From a virus: a DNA stretch of 24,379 nucleotides. The position numbers were made by a program, and so were the translations under genes. This document shows, in pieces, positions 24,044-24,379 of the stretch. Where the stretch lies: the IMG/VR virus record IMGVR_UViG_3300030116_000462, positions 1 through 24,379 of that record; one strand, written 5' to 3'. The notes beneath the pieces were generated by a model. It was not told where the DNA came from. It searched no databases and saw nothing but the letters and a program-made list of their open reading frames with translations. Position 1 is the first letter of the stretch; each line of letters opens with the position of its first letter.

Positions 24044-24379
24044 TACCAATGGAATTACTATCAATGTTAGCATCCACTGTACTAGGTGGGATCATGTCTA
24101 TCATGGCACAGAAAGGACAGGCAGAGGCTGAGAGAGAGAAAATGTTAATGCAACGTGCAAACTTTGCAGCTAAACAAACTGATAAAGCAAGAGCAGTCTC
24201 TGATCCACACACTAAACATACTAGAAGATGGATCGCTTTAATGTGTGTATTCTCTATTATCGTAGTACCTATCATGGCTCCTATCTTTACGGATGTTAAT
24301 GTGGCATACCAGATAACAACAGAAGCTGATAGTGGCTGGTGGATATTTGGATCTACCTATGAAACCTCATACTTTGAAG
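24040..24379 (+). CDS. Membrane protein, possible holin (3' end outside window)
   Basis: The ORF begins in an ATGA overlap with the preceding gene and stays open to the window end, giving 113 codons. Residues 5-23 (ELLSMLASTVLGGIMSIMA) are hydrophobic or amphipathic. Residues 24-63 are polar and charged with a likely helix (QAEAEREKMLMQRANFAA), and residues 64-84 (WIALMCVFSIIVVPIMAPIF) are a clear membrane segment preceded by HTRR, which suggests the loop is cytoplasmic. A Trp pair (residues 100-101, GWWIFGSTYE) follows. A small two-helix membrane protein after the tail genes fits a lysis role, as holins sit there in T7-type phages, but no holin family signature is certain. No lysis enzyme is visible in the window. 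Confidence 0.6.
   Translation, partial: MIPMELLSMLASTVLGGIMSIMAQKGQAEAEREKMLMQRANFAAKQTDKARAVSDPHTKHTRRWIALMCVFSIIVVPIMAPIFTDVNVAYQITTEADSGWWIFGSTYETSYFE

Overview
The window is a stretch of a tailed double-stranded DNA phage genome. It is strongly A+T-rich, every gene is on the plus strand, and genes are packed head to tail, often with ATGA or TAATG stop/start overlaps. The protein set (terminase, T7 gp8-like portal, gp9-like scaffold, HK97-type capsid protein, gp11/gp12-like tail tube and nozzle, gp14/15/16-like internal virion proteins, gp17-like fibre) is that of a podovirus with a T7-type virion. The A+T richness and the kinds of tail-tip modules (fibre repeats, LamG, SPRY, a DUF7483-like protein) are what I would expect of a marine phage, perhaps one infecting SAR11-like or other A+T-rich bacteria. 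The host is inference. No replication gene, RNA polymerase, integrase, tRNA or host-derived metabolic gene lies in the window.

Layout. 1-204 is the end of a terminase small subunit-like gene. 205-376 is the longest non-coding stretch and holds the best promoter candidate (276-305) and a possible 14-codon leader ORF. 377-3301 is a block of five unrecognised genes for small or very basic proteins, including a 30-residue protein with an AT-hook motif; it lies between the two terminase genes. 3282-8239 carries the packaging and head-assembly genes: large terminase, a proline-rich small protein, portal, a Bbp19-like protein, scaffold and a gp13-like acetyltransferase-fold protein. 8286-9370 is the capsid plus probable decoration protein pair, set apart by short gaps, with strong ribosome binding sites and a hairpin behind it. 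9418-19666 encodes the tail tube, nozzle and three ejection proteins. 19663-24043 encodes the receptor-binding end: a fibre with T7-type anchor and decapeptide repeats, a LamG/SPRY protein in a shifted frame, and a protein with three related segments. 24040 to the end is an incomplete membrane protein, possibly a holin.

The genes read as one late operon: package DNA, build the head around portal and scaffold, attach the tail, load the ejection proteins and add the adsorption apparatus. The large terminase comes before the portal and the gp13-like gene sits between scaffold and capsid, so gene order differs from T7. The points most worth following up are the uncharacterised basic block with its AT-hook microprotein (377-3301), the frame break that separates the fibre from the LamG protein (21490-21510), and the codon-scrambled repeats in the fibre (20206-20415). 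I found no defence system, CRISPR array or insertion sequence.
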